Shown piece after piece: positions 37,070 through 47,800 of a DNA stretch of 50,471 nucleotides. The notes beneath the pieces were generated by a model. It had not been told where the DNA came from. It saw only the letters and a program-made list of their open reading frames with translations, and did not search any database. Source of the DNA: Methanoculleus marisnigri (lineage in GTDB: Archaea; Halobacteriota; Methanomicrobia; Methanomicrobiales; Methanoculleaceae). The position numbers and the translations under genes are program-made. The stretch's first letter is position 1; the number at the start of each line of letters is the position of its first letter. The stretch spans positions 1 to 50,471 of the forward strand of contig DASQ01000112.1 of NCBI GenBank assembly GCA_002503885.1, in the 5' to 3' direction.

Positions 37070-40000
37070 TTACTTCTTCATTACGAAGAAGTAGTATCCC
37101 GCTGCTGCGATGATGGCGATGATAACGATAGCGAAGACGATCGTCGTCATGGGCAGGCCTTCAGCGGGCGGCTCTCCAGTAGGCGTCGTCGCCGTCGTCG
37201 TCGGGGCCGTGGTCGCCGTCTCGGTCGGGGTGACCGGCGTCGTCCCCGGCTCGGTGAAGAGCGCGTAGATGCTGAAGTGCGTTATCGTTGCCGTCACGGT
37301 CTTCGTTCCCGGGGAGACAGTTGTCTGGATCTCTTCCCAGAGGCCGCTCTCCGGGTTGTACCACTTCACCGTGAACTGCTGGTTGTTGGGGTCGAGAGTG
37401 TCCCAGACGTCATCGGGGATCTCCAGGGTCAGAGTGATTCCCGGGCTGAAGGTGGCGCCCGCTGGCTTGGCCTCATAGGCGTAGCCGGCGAACTGGAAGA
37501 TCGCTCCGGCCGGAACATCCGGAACCTCGTCCCCCGTGAGGGGCCTGAGGCTGATGCTGGAGAGCGGCTTGCCGTCGGCGTCGAGCGCCGTCACGCCGAT
37601 CGGGACGAGCAGGCTCCCGACAGTGTCATCGGCGTTAACCTTGACGGATTTAAGGACGACTCCTGCGCTGTTGACCTTCAGAGTGCCGGTCCCGGTGTAG
37701 GTGTCCATGGCGTTGCCGCCGCTGCCGCCACCGCCACCGCCGTGGTAGGGTGCGGGGCTGGCCGTTGGGGAGGGCGTGGGGGTCACGGTGATCTGGAGCG
37801 TGTGCTGGCCGTAGGCCTGCATCGTTCCGTTCGCGCTCTGCCCAACCATGTATACCTGGTAGGAGCCGGCTTCCAGTCCCGATGTCGAGACTGTGGCCTG
37901 ATTCGTGTTCGCTACCGCATACTTCCCGCTGCTCGGGCTGACGTAGACGTTGCCGATGAGCTTCTGGGTTGCGGGGATACCGTTGTAGGTGAGATTCAGG
38001 TCAAGGGACGTTGTACCGAGCACCGCCGCGTCGATGACCGCAGTGCCGTCGTAGGCGACGTTGCGGAGGACGACCACGCCGAGGTGTTCACAGGGTGTCG
38101 TGAACTGCGCGGTGAAGGTCCCGTTCTGCACCACACTCGCGGCGGAGATCGAGCCCAGATCGCCGCTCTCCATGACCATGACCGGCATCGCACCGAGGAG
38201 ACCGATCCGGTCGTCATCCATTGCGATTGCGGCAAGCGCATAGTCGCCGGAGGGAAGCGTGATGTCGTCGAGGCCCTGGGTGCTCAGCCGGTAGCCGGTG
38301 TTCAGGTCCACCTGGTTAGCGGAGTGGCGGAGGGTCGTGGAGATGTTGCCCGCATTGGTGATGGGGGTTCCGGACTGTGCGTCCATCGAGAGCGTGCCGT
38401 CGTCAGCCACCGTGACCTTCGTCCAGCCGCCCTCGATGAAGATGTAGGTGGTCCTCTTGATGAGTTCGGTGTAGTTGACCGAGTGCATGCCGCCGCTTCC
38501 GCCGGCAATCAGGTCGGCGATGTAGGACTCGTTTGCCTCCGCGAGCACGAGGGTGGCCCTGGGGGCGTGCGGGACCTCAACCAGGAAGTCGAGGTCCGTG
38601 TTCGGGTCAAGAACCCAGGCGTTCTGGTAGGTCTCGCTTCCGGTAAGAGTCCTGTTTGCGTACTCATCGACGGTCACGTAGGTGTCGGAAGTGATCTGGC
38701 CGACGTTCGTAACCGTTCTCTCGAGCTGGTTTAAGGTGGGGAGGGTTACAGTGCACCCGTAGAGGGTGATGGAACTTACCGCGGTCCTGCTGATGTCTTT
38801 CGTCGCGGTGTAGGTCGTGTCGATGCCGGAGATCTCGCCCATCTTCGTCGAGTTCACCCAGATCATGTAGTCGTAGTAGAGGTGGAACCCGCGGCTGTCG
38901 GAGTTGCCCGCATAGTCATAGGCACGGAACGCGAGGTCGCGGTTTCCGTCGTCGATCAGGGTTGTATCGGTCCCGGAGAGGCTGTTGCTGGACCAGAGTT
39001 CTTCACCCGTCGAGATATCCACGAGGGCGACGTGGTCGAAGTTCAGGTCGGCGGCGACGTTCCACGCCAGGTGGAGGTTCTCGCCGGCCTCGGTGTAGCC
39101 GTCACCGTCGCTGTCGGTGATTGTGAAGGTGTTGATCACCGGCTTGGCGGTGTCGAGGGTGAAGGACCAGTTCAGGTACCGTCCATCGCCGAAGACATCG
39201 GTGCCGCTGACGTTCACCCAGTACTCGCCGTCGCCAAGACCGACAGGCAGGGTGCCCTTCGCGTAGCCTGTGGAGGTGTCAAGGGTCAGCTGTGTCGGTC
39301 CGTAGGTCGCGGAGCCGAGGTACATGGTGACCGTCCCGGTCTGCATCTGGGACATGAACGCCTGGGCCTGGGCCGGGGTGGCGTTGATGTAGCCGGTCGG
39401 TGCGGGCTGCGAGAACCCAACGTCGACGACGTTGATGGTCTGGGTTGCCGTGTTGGTGTTCCCTGCGGCATCGGTCGCCGTGACGGTCAGGGTAACGCCG
39501 TCTTCAATCGGCCAGGTGACCTGGTGGCTGAAGGTGTAGCCGGGAGCCGACCCGGCGAGCGTGAGGTCGAACAATTCCGTGGAGGTCGCGCCCTCCAGGG
39601 TGGCCCAGGCAGTCCCCATCCCACCGACATCGGTGATGGTGCCGGCGATGTTGAACGTGGACGAGACGGATGTCGGTGTGGTGAGCGTGATCACCGGGGC
39701 CACTTCATCCCTGGTGGTGAAGGTGCCGTTCTGGACGGATGCGGTGAGTGTATCATCGTTGATGTCCGCAAACGATCCTGGCCACATCTGCATCCCGAGT
39801 TCCGAAGCACTGCCGTCGTTCTTCAGTGACTCCAGCGTCACCGTAGCGAGTAGCAGGGCCCCGTTATCGTAACCGTCTGCATTGAACCCGTTGACCAGCA
39901 CATAGTTAGCAAATATGGTGTTCTGTGTCGCATTGAAGCGCTGAACACTGACAGGATTTACAATAGTGTTGTCGAAATACATCCTGACGTTGTATGCGCC

Positions 40001-40174
40001 AATCTTGGGTTCAAAATCGTTCGTGATGTAGATACTGACCGTGGCGTTGCTTCCCATCTGGACATCGGAAGCATCGGTCACGCAGAGTATGCCAGTACCT
40101 GTGCCCGCGCTTGCAACGGGCGTTATGGTCAATAGCCCCACTAGAATCAGCAGGGCAAGGTGAATAGCTTTCAT
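37070..40174 (-). CDS. Large membrane-anchored surface protein with cohesin-like N-terminus
   Basis: 1034 residues; ATG at 40172-40174 behind GAGGAGGAACTT. Signal peptide (1-23), then a cohesin-like beta-sandwich (about 25-150: VQMGSNATVSIYITNDF, GAYNVRMYFDNTIV, GALLLATVTLESLKNDGS). Ig-like modules follow, including one with VTATDAAGNTNTATQ and an EF-like DSDGDGYTEAGE loop. A glycine-rich linker (HGGGGGGSGGNAMD) leads to a PGF-pre-PGF-like domain, a Thr/Pro stalk, one membrane helix and a KK tail. Last of four clustered surface genes; probably a cell-surface scaffold offering a cohesin (inference). Confidence 0.8.
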   Translation of the reverse strand: MKAIHLALLILVGLLTITPVASAGTGTGILCVTDASDVQMGSNATVSIYITNDFEPKIGAYNVRMYFDNTIVNPVSVQRFNATQNTIFANYVLVNGFNADGYDNGALLLATVTLESLKNDGSASELGMQMWPGSFADINDDTLTASVQNGTFTTRDEVAPVITLTTPTSVSSTFNIAGTITDVGGMGTAWATLEGATSTELFDLTLAGSAPGYTFSHQVTWPIEDGVTLTVTATDAAGNTNTATQTINVVDVGFSQPAPTGYINATPAQAQAFMSQMQTGTVTMYLGSATYGPTQLTLDTSTGYAKGTLPVGLGDGEYWVNVSGTDVFGDGRYLNWSFTLDTAKPVINTFTITDSDGDGYTEAGENLHLAWNVAADLNFDHVALVDISTGEELWSSNSLSGTDTTLIDDGNRDLAFRAYDYAGNSDSRGFHLYYDYMIWVNSTKMGEISGIDTTYTATKDISRTAVSSITLYGCTVTLPTLNQLERTVTNVGQITSDTYVTVDEYANRTLTGSETYQNAWVLDPNTDLDFLVEVPHAPRATLVLAEANESYIADLIAGGSGGMHSVNYTELIKRTTYIFIEGGWTKVTVADDGTLSMDAQSGTPITNAGNISTTLRHSANQVDLNTGYRLSTQGLDDITLPSGDYALAAIAMDDDRIGLLGAMPVMVMESGDLGSISAASVVQNGTFTAQFTTPCEHLGVVVLRNVAYDGTAVIDAAVLGTTSLDLNLTYNGIPATQKLIGNVYVSPSSGKYAVANTNQATVSTSGLEAGSYQVYMVGQSANGTMQAYGQHTLQITVTPTPSPTASPAPYHGGGGGGSGGNAMDTYTGTGTLKVNSAGVVLKSVKVNADDTVGSLLVPIGVTALDADGKPLSSISLRPLTGDEVPDVPAGAIFQFAGYAYEAKPAGATFSPGITLTLEIPDDVWDTLDPNNQQFTVKWYNPESGLWEEIQTTVSPGTKTVTATITHFSIYALFTEPGTTPVTPTETATTAPTTTATTPTGEPPAEGLPMTTIVFAIVIIAIIAAAGYYFFVMKK

Positions 40175-40234
40175 AAGTTCCTCCTCAGATGATAATTATG
40201 CTTCTCCTCATATAAATTATTCCTATTTCGATTT

Positions 40235-40978
40235 TCATGGATTCCTCTTTAAAGCGAATAGGATGAACACAAAGCCAAAAATAGCGAGAGCCGGCGGCAG
40301 TAGAGACCCGGCTGCAGGGGTCTGCGCAGGAGTTCCGGAACTCCCGGCCTGGGCCACTGTGGGCTCAATGCTCTCCGGGATCCCGGAAGATCCGGTCGGC
40401 TGCTGCTGGGTTGGAGCCGGGGTGTCCGTGCTGCCTGCCTGAACAGTTCCCGTTGCCTGAGGGGTGCTCTGCTGCGATGCACCGGCCGATGTACCGCCCG
40501 ATGCCTGGGCAGTGCCTGTCGACTCTGCGGTTGGAACCGTGGTCTGCTGTGTACCGGGTGAGACAGGCGCCTCTCCGCCGTAGGCGGAATTTGACGTCTC
40601 AACGGCGTCTCCCTGGACATTCACGAGCGTGTTCACGTACACGTCGAACAAGCCCTCGCCCTCATACACTATCCGTGCAACGGGTATGTCTCCCGTCAAC
40701 CCGGACTCGACGGTAAATCCTGAGATCCGAACCGTCTTCTCGTCCGGCTGGATGTTCGTTGCGCCGGTAAACGGCTCGGTGAACGTAACTTCCGTTACCG
40801 TGGTCCTTGCGGGGTCGTAGCCGAGCACAATGCTGAAGGCCCCAAGGCCGATGCTGTCATCGAAGCCTTTCACGACCAGCTGATCCGATTCAATAACAAC
40901 TTCCGCGGCACTCACTGCGGAAACCATTGCGCAGAGAACGATGATGCCAAAAAGAAAGGGGTGGTGTGAGATCTGCAT
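40235..40978 (-). CDS. Short membrane-anchored cohesin-like protein
   Basis: 247 residues from the ATG at 40976-40978 with a purine-rich GAGGAAAAAGAG upstream; a GTG at 41002 overlapping the previous stop is the alternative. Signal peptide ending VSAVSA, one cohesin-like domain (about 22-135: GLGAFSIVLGYDPARTTVTEV, SGLTGDIPVARIVYEG), a long Thr/Gln/Ser/Pro stalk, then a C-terminal helix (LLPPALAIFGFVFILFALKR). It has the shape of a minimal anchoring scaffoldin, one cohesin on a stalk. Third gene of the cluster, 20 bases after the thioester protein. Confidence 0.78.
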   Translation of the reverse strand: MQISHHPFLFGIIVLCAMVSAVSAAEVVIESDQLVVKGFDDSIGLGAFSIVLGYDPARTTVTEVTFTEPFTGATNIQPDEKTVRISGFTVESGLTGDIPVARIVYEGEGLFDVYVNTLVNVQGDAVETSNSAYGGEAPVSPGTQQTTVPTAESTGTAQASGGTSAGASQQSTPQATGTVQAGSTDTPAPTQQQPTGSSGIPESIEPTVAQAGSSGTPAQTPAAGSLLPPALAIFGFVFILFALKRNP

Positions 40979-40998
40979 CTCTTTTTCCTCGTTGTAGA

Positions 40999-43900
40999 TC
41001 ACTGGTAATACTCATCGAGTTGCTGGGCGTCATACCTCGCAACGAGGAGCGCATCCCGAATGTTGACGGTGCCGTCACCGTTCACATCAGGATAGTCGTA
41101 TGTTGCAAGGGATGCGAGCTGTTGTGCATCGAACCGTGCGATGGTCAGAGCATCACGGATGTTGACCACGCCGTCGTTGTTGCTCTCGCCGAGCATGCTG
41201 CCTTCAAGTTCGATCTCGACCGTGTTGTTGCCGGCCGTCGTGTTGTAGATGACCAGGGTGGCGTTTGTTGCGCTGTAGGCGCCGCCGCCATACTCGAACG
41301 TGCCGTTGATGAACTCATACATCGTTTCCACGCCGTTCACATTCACCACCGGTTTGTTCACCAGGTAGCGCATCGGGAACTCGAGCGCAATGCCGAGTTC
41401 GCCGCCGTTCCCGAGGACCGTCATGTTGTAGGTGGTGTTCTCGTTCCGGAGCGCGTTGAGCTGCTCGGGGAGCATCTGTGCCACACCGGCGATGCTGCCT
41501 GCGCCTCCCTCGGAGAAGACCAGGGTCGGGTCGGCCAAGGACGACGGGAGCGTTATGTTGTAGAGCGCCGTCGCACCCGGCGTGACCCGGGCCGTGGTGT
41601 GGATCACAGGGTAGCCTGTCTGGTTCACGACAAGCGGGTAGGTCCCCTCGAGGATACCGGTGAAGGTATAGCTCGATTTGTCGGCAACGGTGTTCGCCCC
41701 GAGGGCGATGCTTTCGGCAGCAACAGGTGCCGCGTTCTCATCGACGACGCTGACGGTGACGTTCCCCCTGCCCTTGACCGGGAAGGTCTCGTTGGCAAAG
41801 GTCACCTGGGTATCGTCGTAGAGCGGCCGGATACGGAGATCCATATCCAGTGTTCCGTGATCTTCGGGGGTTATGGTGAACTGGTAGGTCTGGAGGTCTC
41901 CCGCTTCCCACCCGATGGACTGGATGAAGACTGCGAGCTGGCCGCCGCCCGTCGAGCTGTTCAGGACTTCGAACGTGCCGGCATGGCCGTTCTCGGTGAT
42001 CACCGATGCGTTGTCGAAGGTGAACCCGGCTATCGGGACCTCGATCATCGGGGAGAAGACGTTCACGTCCGACATGACCGTGAGCGTCAGGTCCGCCTCC
42101 TCGCCGGCGACCATCGGGGTCGAGGTGAGGCTGACGGTGTAGGAGTTCTCTTCGCCGACGTCGGCGAGCGTCTCGATATCGGTCGAGACCTGCAGAAGCT
42201 CAGGCTCTTCCTCGTAGCCGAACGACTGGATCACAGCGTTTCCCCGGATGGTGTTGTCGATCTCGTTCGTCGGAGCGGACTGCGAGTGGTCGAGGCTGAC
42301 CAGGATCGGTCCACTGGCGCCGGTGGTGGTGGCGGTGAGCGTATGAGACCTCACCGTGGAGAACCCGTTGCCGAAGATATCACGTACCTCGACTCCTCCT
42401 GCCATCAGGGTGTCCATCTGGTCGGATGTGAGCGTGTACTCGAACCGGGGGTTTGTCGAGTCTACCGTGAAGGTGTCGATAGTTACCCCGTCAATGGCGA
42501 CATCGACCGTACCGGTGGTAATGACGTTGGGCTGGCACTGGATCAGTGCATCGATAGCCACCTGGGAAGCCCAGGTGTATCCCCATCCTCCGCCGCTCTC
42601 GTACTGGTCGATGAGCCAGTTGACCCCGCCGCTGATCGTAGCATTGTCGGCGGGAATCCCGGTCGCGTTCAGCGCGAGGACCGCGTAGCCGGTCGCTTCG
42701 GTCATCCGACCGTTGTTATGCCAGCCATAGTAACTGCCAGCAGGCCAGGATCCGTCGGTGTTCTGGGCGTCGATCAGCCACTCCGCCGCGGTTGCCTTTG
42801 CATCCGCGATCTGAACTTCGGTGACGTCGTCAGACGGCAGGGCGAAGGCTTCAAGCCCCCAGAGGGCGAGCGCCGTCGCCATCGCCTGGTCATCGCCGGA
42901 GGACCAAGAGCCGCCCTGGTTCTGAGTGTCGATGAAGTAGCGGGTGGCGTTCCTCATGTTCTCTTCCATGTAGCCACGGTGCTCAGCGTCCACATCCACC
43001 GTCTGGTTGATCATGTCGTGGATGAGCATGACGAACGCGGTGTTCGATTCAGGGCTCCAGGAGTGGCAGACGTGAGCGCTCCATGTCCAGGTGCCGCTCG
43101 CCGGGTTATCGGGGTTGTCGTGGAACCACTGGATCAGGCTCTCGAAGTTCACCTTGCCGTTTTCGAACGTGCTGCCGTTTGTGATATTGCCTACAAGGAG
43201 CCGGTTTAAGTCCTCGCCGGGCATGTTGATCCGGGCAAGGGTGTAACTCGCGTAGGAACTCGACGACGACTCCGAGGGCTCGCCGCCCCAGAGGCTCCAG
43301 CCGCCTGCACTGTCTTCATAGTACCTTCCGATGTTCTGGCCTTTCTCGCCGCCCACAACGAGTTTCTTAACACCGTTAGAGACGGAAGTGTTCACGGTAT
43401 CCCTGAGGGTATCCCAGTTCGCGGGCCGCTCCGCGCGGTCGAGGTAGTAATTCTTCACGTTCAATGATGCCATCATCCGGCTCGTCGTCTGCTCGACGCA
43501 CCCGTAGGGGTAACCGACGAGGTACTCAAGACCTGAGAGGGTGCGCCCGCGGGCGCCGGACTGGACGACAATCTTTGTTACATTATCGTAGGTGTTGTTG
43601 GTGTGGAGGGTGTTGAAGGTCAGTCCGCCGGGGGTGCCGTCGGTTGCGGACGTCGAGTTGACGGACGAGACCTGAATCGAGGGGATCCAGATGAGTATTG
43701 TCGGACAATCAACCGAGTCCGCCTTCCCGTTCGCGGTGATATTGAACTTGATGTCGCCTGCGGCGATCCGGCCGGGCGTATTCGACCGCATCCGGACACC
43801 CACGTAGTTCCAGTTGCTGGCATACAGGTACCGGGTCTGGTTTCTGTCGCCATAGACCACGACATGGTCCGGGGCGGTGATGTTGAACCGGATGTTGCCC

Positions 43901-44811
43901 GACTGGCTTGCATTCACGTAGGCACCCATGTAGAACCATGAGTCGACGCTCGACCTGCCGTCCCACGGACCGTAGACATAGTCGTTGGTGAACGCGAGGG
44001 TGTACTCCCGTGCAGTAACGGTCGTCGTGTAATTCTGCGTCCCGGAGACGTGGTCGCCGCTCACATTGACCCGGATGTTGTACGTCCCGGCATCTTCCGG
44101 AGTCCATGCGAGTTCCTGCTGGAACCGTCCCCAGGCGGGAATGGTCTCACCGGGGTAATTCCAGGATTCGACCATACCGTCACTGTCGTCGAAGACGCTG
44201 ACGTTGATGTCAAGCGGAGACGTCACGGTCCCCCGGCGGTTCACGACGGAGGCGGTGATACGGCTCTCCTGGCCGGTGATCACCTGATTCGACGGCACGG
44301 CAATCCGGGCCTCGATGACGTTGCTCTTCTTGGTCGTGATGGTGGCGCCGGTGATCGACGATACCGTGATGTCCTCGCCGGAGGTGGAGTTCAAGAACCC
44401 GTAGTTGTTGACGGTGGGGCTGACCGGACTCGAGGCGCCCGTGTCGTCGACGGCCTTCAGGCGCACCGTAAAGAGATCGGCACTCCCCGAGACGCCGTCG
44501 AGGGTGGCGTTCACCGCTGCAACGCGGATGCGCCCCCTCTGGGTGTAGACAGCGCTGTTGTTCACATGGCCCGAGAAGAGCGGGCCGATCGTAACGTTCC
44601 CGACTTCGGTGTCAAGGGTGACCACCGCGGGGTTCCAGCGCAGGTCGATATCGAACCCGCCCAGGTTACTGACATCCCCCACCAGGACGGTCAGGTCCAC
44701 GGTCTCTCCGCTGACGCAGGTGCTCTCTGCCGGGTTCACCGACAGGGTAGCAGCAGAACAGACGCCGCAGAGGAGGGTGAGGAGCAGGATGCTCCATATT
44801 GCATGTCTCAT
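40999..44811 (-). CDS. Secreted thioester-motif (alpha-2-macroglobulin-like) protein with cohesin-like and dockerin modules
   Basis: 1270 residues from the ATG at 44809-44811 (signal peptide MRHAIWSILLLTLLCGVCSA). A cohesin-like domain (21-160: GETVDLTVLVGDVSNLGGFD, RWNPAVVTLD) and Ig-like regions lead to YPYGCVEQTTSRMM, with Cys438 and Gln441 at 43489-43500. This is the CxEQ thioester motif of alpha-2-macroglobulins, and it starts an alpha/alpha toroid with QNQGGSWSSGDDQ and QNTDGSWP repeats (about 440-760). Beta modules follow, and residues 1209-1270 form a dockerin with two loops (NNDGVVNIRDA, DVNGDGTVNIRDA). No C-terminal anchor, so it probably binds a cohesin. The thioester could trap proteases or bond to surfaces. 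Confidence 0.85.
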   Translation of the reverse strand: MRHAIWSILLLTLLCGVCSAATLSVNPAESTCVSGETVDLTVLVGDVSNLGGFDIDLRWNPAVVTLDTEVGNVTIGPLFSGHVNNSAVYTQRGRIRVAAVNATLDGVSGSADLFTVRLKAVDDTGASSPVSPTVNNYGFLNSTSGEDITVSSITGATITTKKSNVIEARIAVPSNQVITGQESRITASVVNRRGTVTSPLDINVSVFDDSDGMVESWNYPGETIPAWGRFQQELAWTPEDAGTYNIRVNVSGDHVSGTQNYTTTVTAREYTLAFTNDYVYGPWDGRSSVDSWFYMGAYVNASQSGNIRFNITAPDHVVVYGDRNQTRYLYASNWNYVGVRMRSNTPGRIAAGDIKFNITANGKADSVDCPTILIWIPSIQVSSVNSTSATDGTPGGLTFNTLHTNNTYDNVTKIVVQSGARGRTLSGLEYLVGYPYGCVEQTTSRMMASLNVKNYYLDRAERPANWDTLRDTVNTSVSNGVKKLVVGGEKGQNIGRYYEDSAGGWSLWGGEPSESSSSSYASYTLARINMPGEDLNRLLVGNITNGSTFENGKVNFESLIQWFHDNPDNPASGTWTWSAHVCHSWSPESNTAFVMLIHDMINQTVDVDAEHRGYMEENMRNATRYFIDTQNQGGSWSSGDDQAMATALALWGLEAFALPSDDVTEVQIADAKATAAEWLIDAQNTDGSWPAGSYYGWHNNGRMTEATGYAVLALNATGIPADNATISGGVNWLIDQYESGGGWGYTWASQVAIDALIQCQPNVITTGTVDVAIDGVTIDTFTVDSTNPRFEYTLTSDQMDTLMAGGVEVRDIFGNGFSTVRSHTLTATTTGASGPILVSLDHSQSAPTNEIDNTIRGNAVIQSFGYEEEPELLQVSTDIETLADVGEENSYTVSLTSTPMVAGEEADLTLTVMSDVNVFSPMIEVPIAGFTFDNASVITENGHAGTFEVLNSSTGGGQLAVFIQSIGWEAGDLQTYQFTITPEDHGTLDMDLRIRPLYDDTQVTFANETFPVKGRGNVTVSVVDENAAPVAAESIALGANTVADKSSYTFTGILEGTYPLVVNQTGYPVIHTTARVTPGATALYNITLPSSLADPTLVFSEGGAGSIAGVAQMLPEQLNALRNENTTYNMTVLGNGGELGIALEFPMRYLVNKPVVNVNGVETMYEFINGTFEYGGGAYSATNATLVIYNTTAGNNTVEIELEGSMLGESNNDGVVNIRDALTIARFDAQQLASLATYDYPDVNGDGTVNIRDALLVARYDAQQLDEYYQ

Positions 44812-44831
44812 TTCTTTTTCCTCCTTTTTCC

Positions 44832-47800
44832 TCACTTGATCCTGAAGTACTCGTCCCTCAGGTCGACGTTCTTCTGGGCGATGAACATTGCATCGCCGAC
44901 GTCGACGGCGCTGTTCCTGGTGACATCGGTCTGGAGGAACTTCGTCGTCCCGGCGGTGGGCTTCGTCTCGAGGCCGACGACCTCCCGAAGAACCTTCAGG
45001 GTGTCTGCCTGGTCGACCTTCCCGTCGGAGTTCGCGTCACCGTAGAGCAGGAGATACGCACCGCCGCTCCTGGCATTGACCGGGATAACAAGGGTGTTCT
45101 CATCCCAGAGTTCTGCGGCCAGGTTCAGGGTCGTCTCATCGCCGGTCACACCGGTGACATTGAACCGGACGGTGGCGATGATGACGTTTCCGCTGACACC
45201 GGATACCGCTGCGCCGTTGAACCTGACACTCCCGCTCCCGATGTTCTTTGCCGTCAGGTCCAGCGCTCCGGGGATGACATCCTGCACCTCAAGGACGGAT
45301 CCGTTGAAGGTGAGGTCCATCTGGTAGGCCGCAAGGCCGGAGACCTGCGTGACGGTTATCGGGAGGTCGTAGGTCGAGCCGGGCACCAGCACGAGGCCCC
45401 GGGGAAGGTCGATTTTGGTCGCCGGATTGGCGTACGAACCGATCGTGGTGTTGACGCGGTTGTTTGCAAACGTCGTCTCGTAGTCGGTCGCTCCCGCCCG
45501 GTTGACCTCGGCATCGACCGTGTAGTCGCCGGCAACAAGCGTCTGGTTCTGCCAGATCAGCGTCGAGTTCCCGGGCATGAGCGCCGGGACCGAGATCGTT
45601 GCGTCCGGCTTGCCGGTGATGCTGTAGTAGAGGGTTGCGGCGTTGCTCCCGACCTCACCGAGGTTGGTCACCCGGACGCCGATCGCGGTGGTATTCGCCG
45701 GTGTGGTATACCTCGGTGCGAGAACCTCCACGGCCAGGTCCGGTGCGGTGATCCTGACAGGATGCACGAGCTGGTTGTTCTGATAGTTCAGTTCCTCGAC
45801 CGTCCTGTTCGAGTTGACTTCGACCCCGACGTTGACGTCGAGGGGCAGCTGATAGTCGCTCGTGTTGATCCCGAACTCGCGTGCGTTACGTGAGACCGTC
45901 GTGGTGAGGACATCCGTCTTCTCCCCCATGGCAAGGCTCTTCGTGAAGTAGGTGCTCTCGCTGTGGGGTCCGACCTCGGCGGTGCAGAGCATCTGGTTGT
46001 TCGGGTCATAGACGTAGTCCGCCGTCCCGATGTTGCTGATGAGGAGAGCGACGTTGGATATCGTGATGGTGTCGTCCCGCTCGAGTTTCACGACCTGCGG
46101 CGCGGAGATGTCCGGCACGAAGTCGGGGAGGAGGGCTGCAGTCATGTGCATGTAGCCGTAGTCTTCCTGCACCCGCTCGCCGTCGTCGTAGCAGAGCACC
46201 ATGTAGGGGAGAACCGACTCGTGAGCGAGGGCTTCCCGCAGTGCCTGCTGGCCGGCGTTCGGTGCGGCGAACGTCAGGGTAACCTTACCGTTGGCGTCCG
46301 TGTAGCCGGTCGCAATCACCGTGTAGGGGTCGGGATACCAGTCCGCCGCGAGGAGGATGTTGGCGTTTCTCGGGTCTCCGTCGTTCGAGAACCAGCCCCA
46401 GTCCCCCGCCGCTCCCAGCGCAAGCACGACGCGTGCACCGGAGATCGGTGCTCCTTCATCGGTCGATGCGTTGAAGACGACCGGCACCGACGTCCCGACC
46501 AGGACAGAGTCCGGCAGCGTGTAGGAGACGGACCTCTCCGGGTTGCGGAACGTGGTGTAGAGATACTTGCCGATGCTCTGGGTGTTCGGGTTCAGGAGAC
46601 CATACATGGCCTTATAGTTCCCTTCCGCCGCAGGGGTTACGCGCCTGGTGCCCGTGCCGGTGAAGTCCACGACGGCAGCCGCTTCGGTTCCCGTATAGTA
46701 CCAGATAAACGTCTCGGAGACTTTGTTGAAGGTGAAGGCACCTTTCTCGTGGATGGCTTCGTCGGCAGGGCCGTAACTTGTCGCAATTATGTTGTAGGCA
46801 TCGCCGTCCCGGGTAACACTGGCGCTGCGCGTCTCAGTGTCCGGGTAGAGCGCACTGATATGCGCAGGTGCCGCAACGCTGCTGAGGATCATCCCCGGGT
46901 TGACGGGGGACCGCGAGATCGGGCTGAGCGGAGAGCCTCCTATCCATATGATCGTGTACCCGGAGACTCCCGGCGTGAGGAGGAGGTAATCCATCCGCGT
47001 TTTCCCGGCCGTTGCGACGGTGAAGGTGCAGGTCCCGTCCGCATCGACCACCCCGGTCGCGGTGCCGTTCTCCGTGTAGAGGTAGACCGTCTTTCCAGAT
47101 GTGGGACAGAATGCTCCCGTGACCGGGTCATAGGTGTAGACGTATGCAGTGATGGAGGCCTCGGCGGCGGGGACCGACGCGTAGGCGGTCTGGTCCCAGG
47201 TCGCCGGCCAGTCGTAGGTGCTCCAGATGTAGGTCAGGTTCCCGTCATAGTCCTCGTACACCGGGGAAGTGCTCCGGTGCATGAACCAGGGTTCGAGCGT
47301 CCCGTAGACGAGAACCGAGGGCATCTCCTCCATGTAGCCATCATAGTTGGTGACAAACCGGACGATTGCGATGTAGCCGTCCTCCGGCATCGTGAAGTTG
47401 ACGAGCGCGAGGCCGTTCGTGAGGCTGGCGGTGCCCGAGTAGGTCTCCGGTTTCATCGCATCGATCTCGGCAAAGAGCGCCTGCATATCCCCCTGTTCAG
47501 GGGCGGAGAGTGTCAGAGCGCCTGCCGATGAGAGCGAGAGGACCTCGGTCTCGGTCAGCGTGGTGACATAGACCTCAAACTCCTGGCTTACGGTCTTCCC
47601 TCCATGGTGCGGGAAGGCCATGACACCGAGGTTAACACTCTCCCCCGGCGGACAGATGGCGCGCTCCGGGAACGGAATGACCTCCTGGTACATGTATTCC
47701 TCCTGGCCGACGTAGATGCTTCCCGCGCTTCTGTCGTTGATCCTCATGTAGTAGTAAGTCTCATCGAGGGGCTGCCCGGCAAGGTCAAGCGAGCAGGATA

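Noticed and set aside
40966..43209. 747-residue plus-strand ORF opposite the thioester protein
   Set aside because: Arg/Val/Gly/Asp-rich shadow with no motifs; the minus strand has a signal peptide, thioester motif and dockerin.
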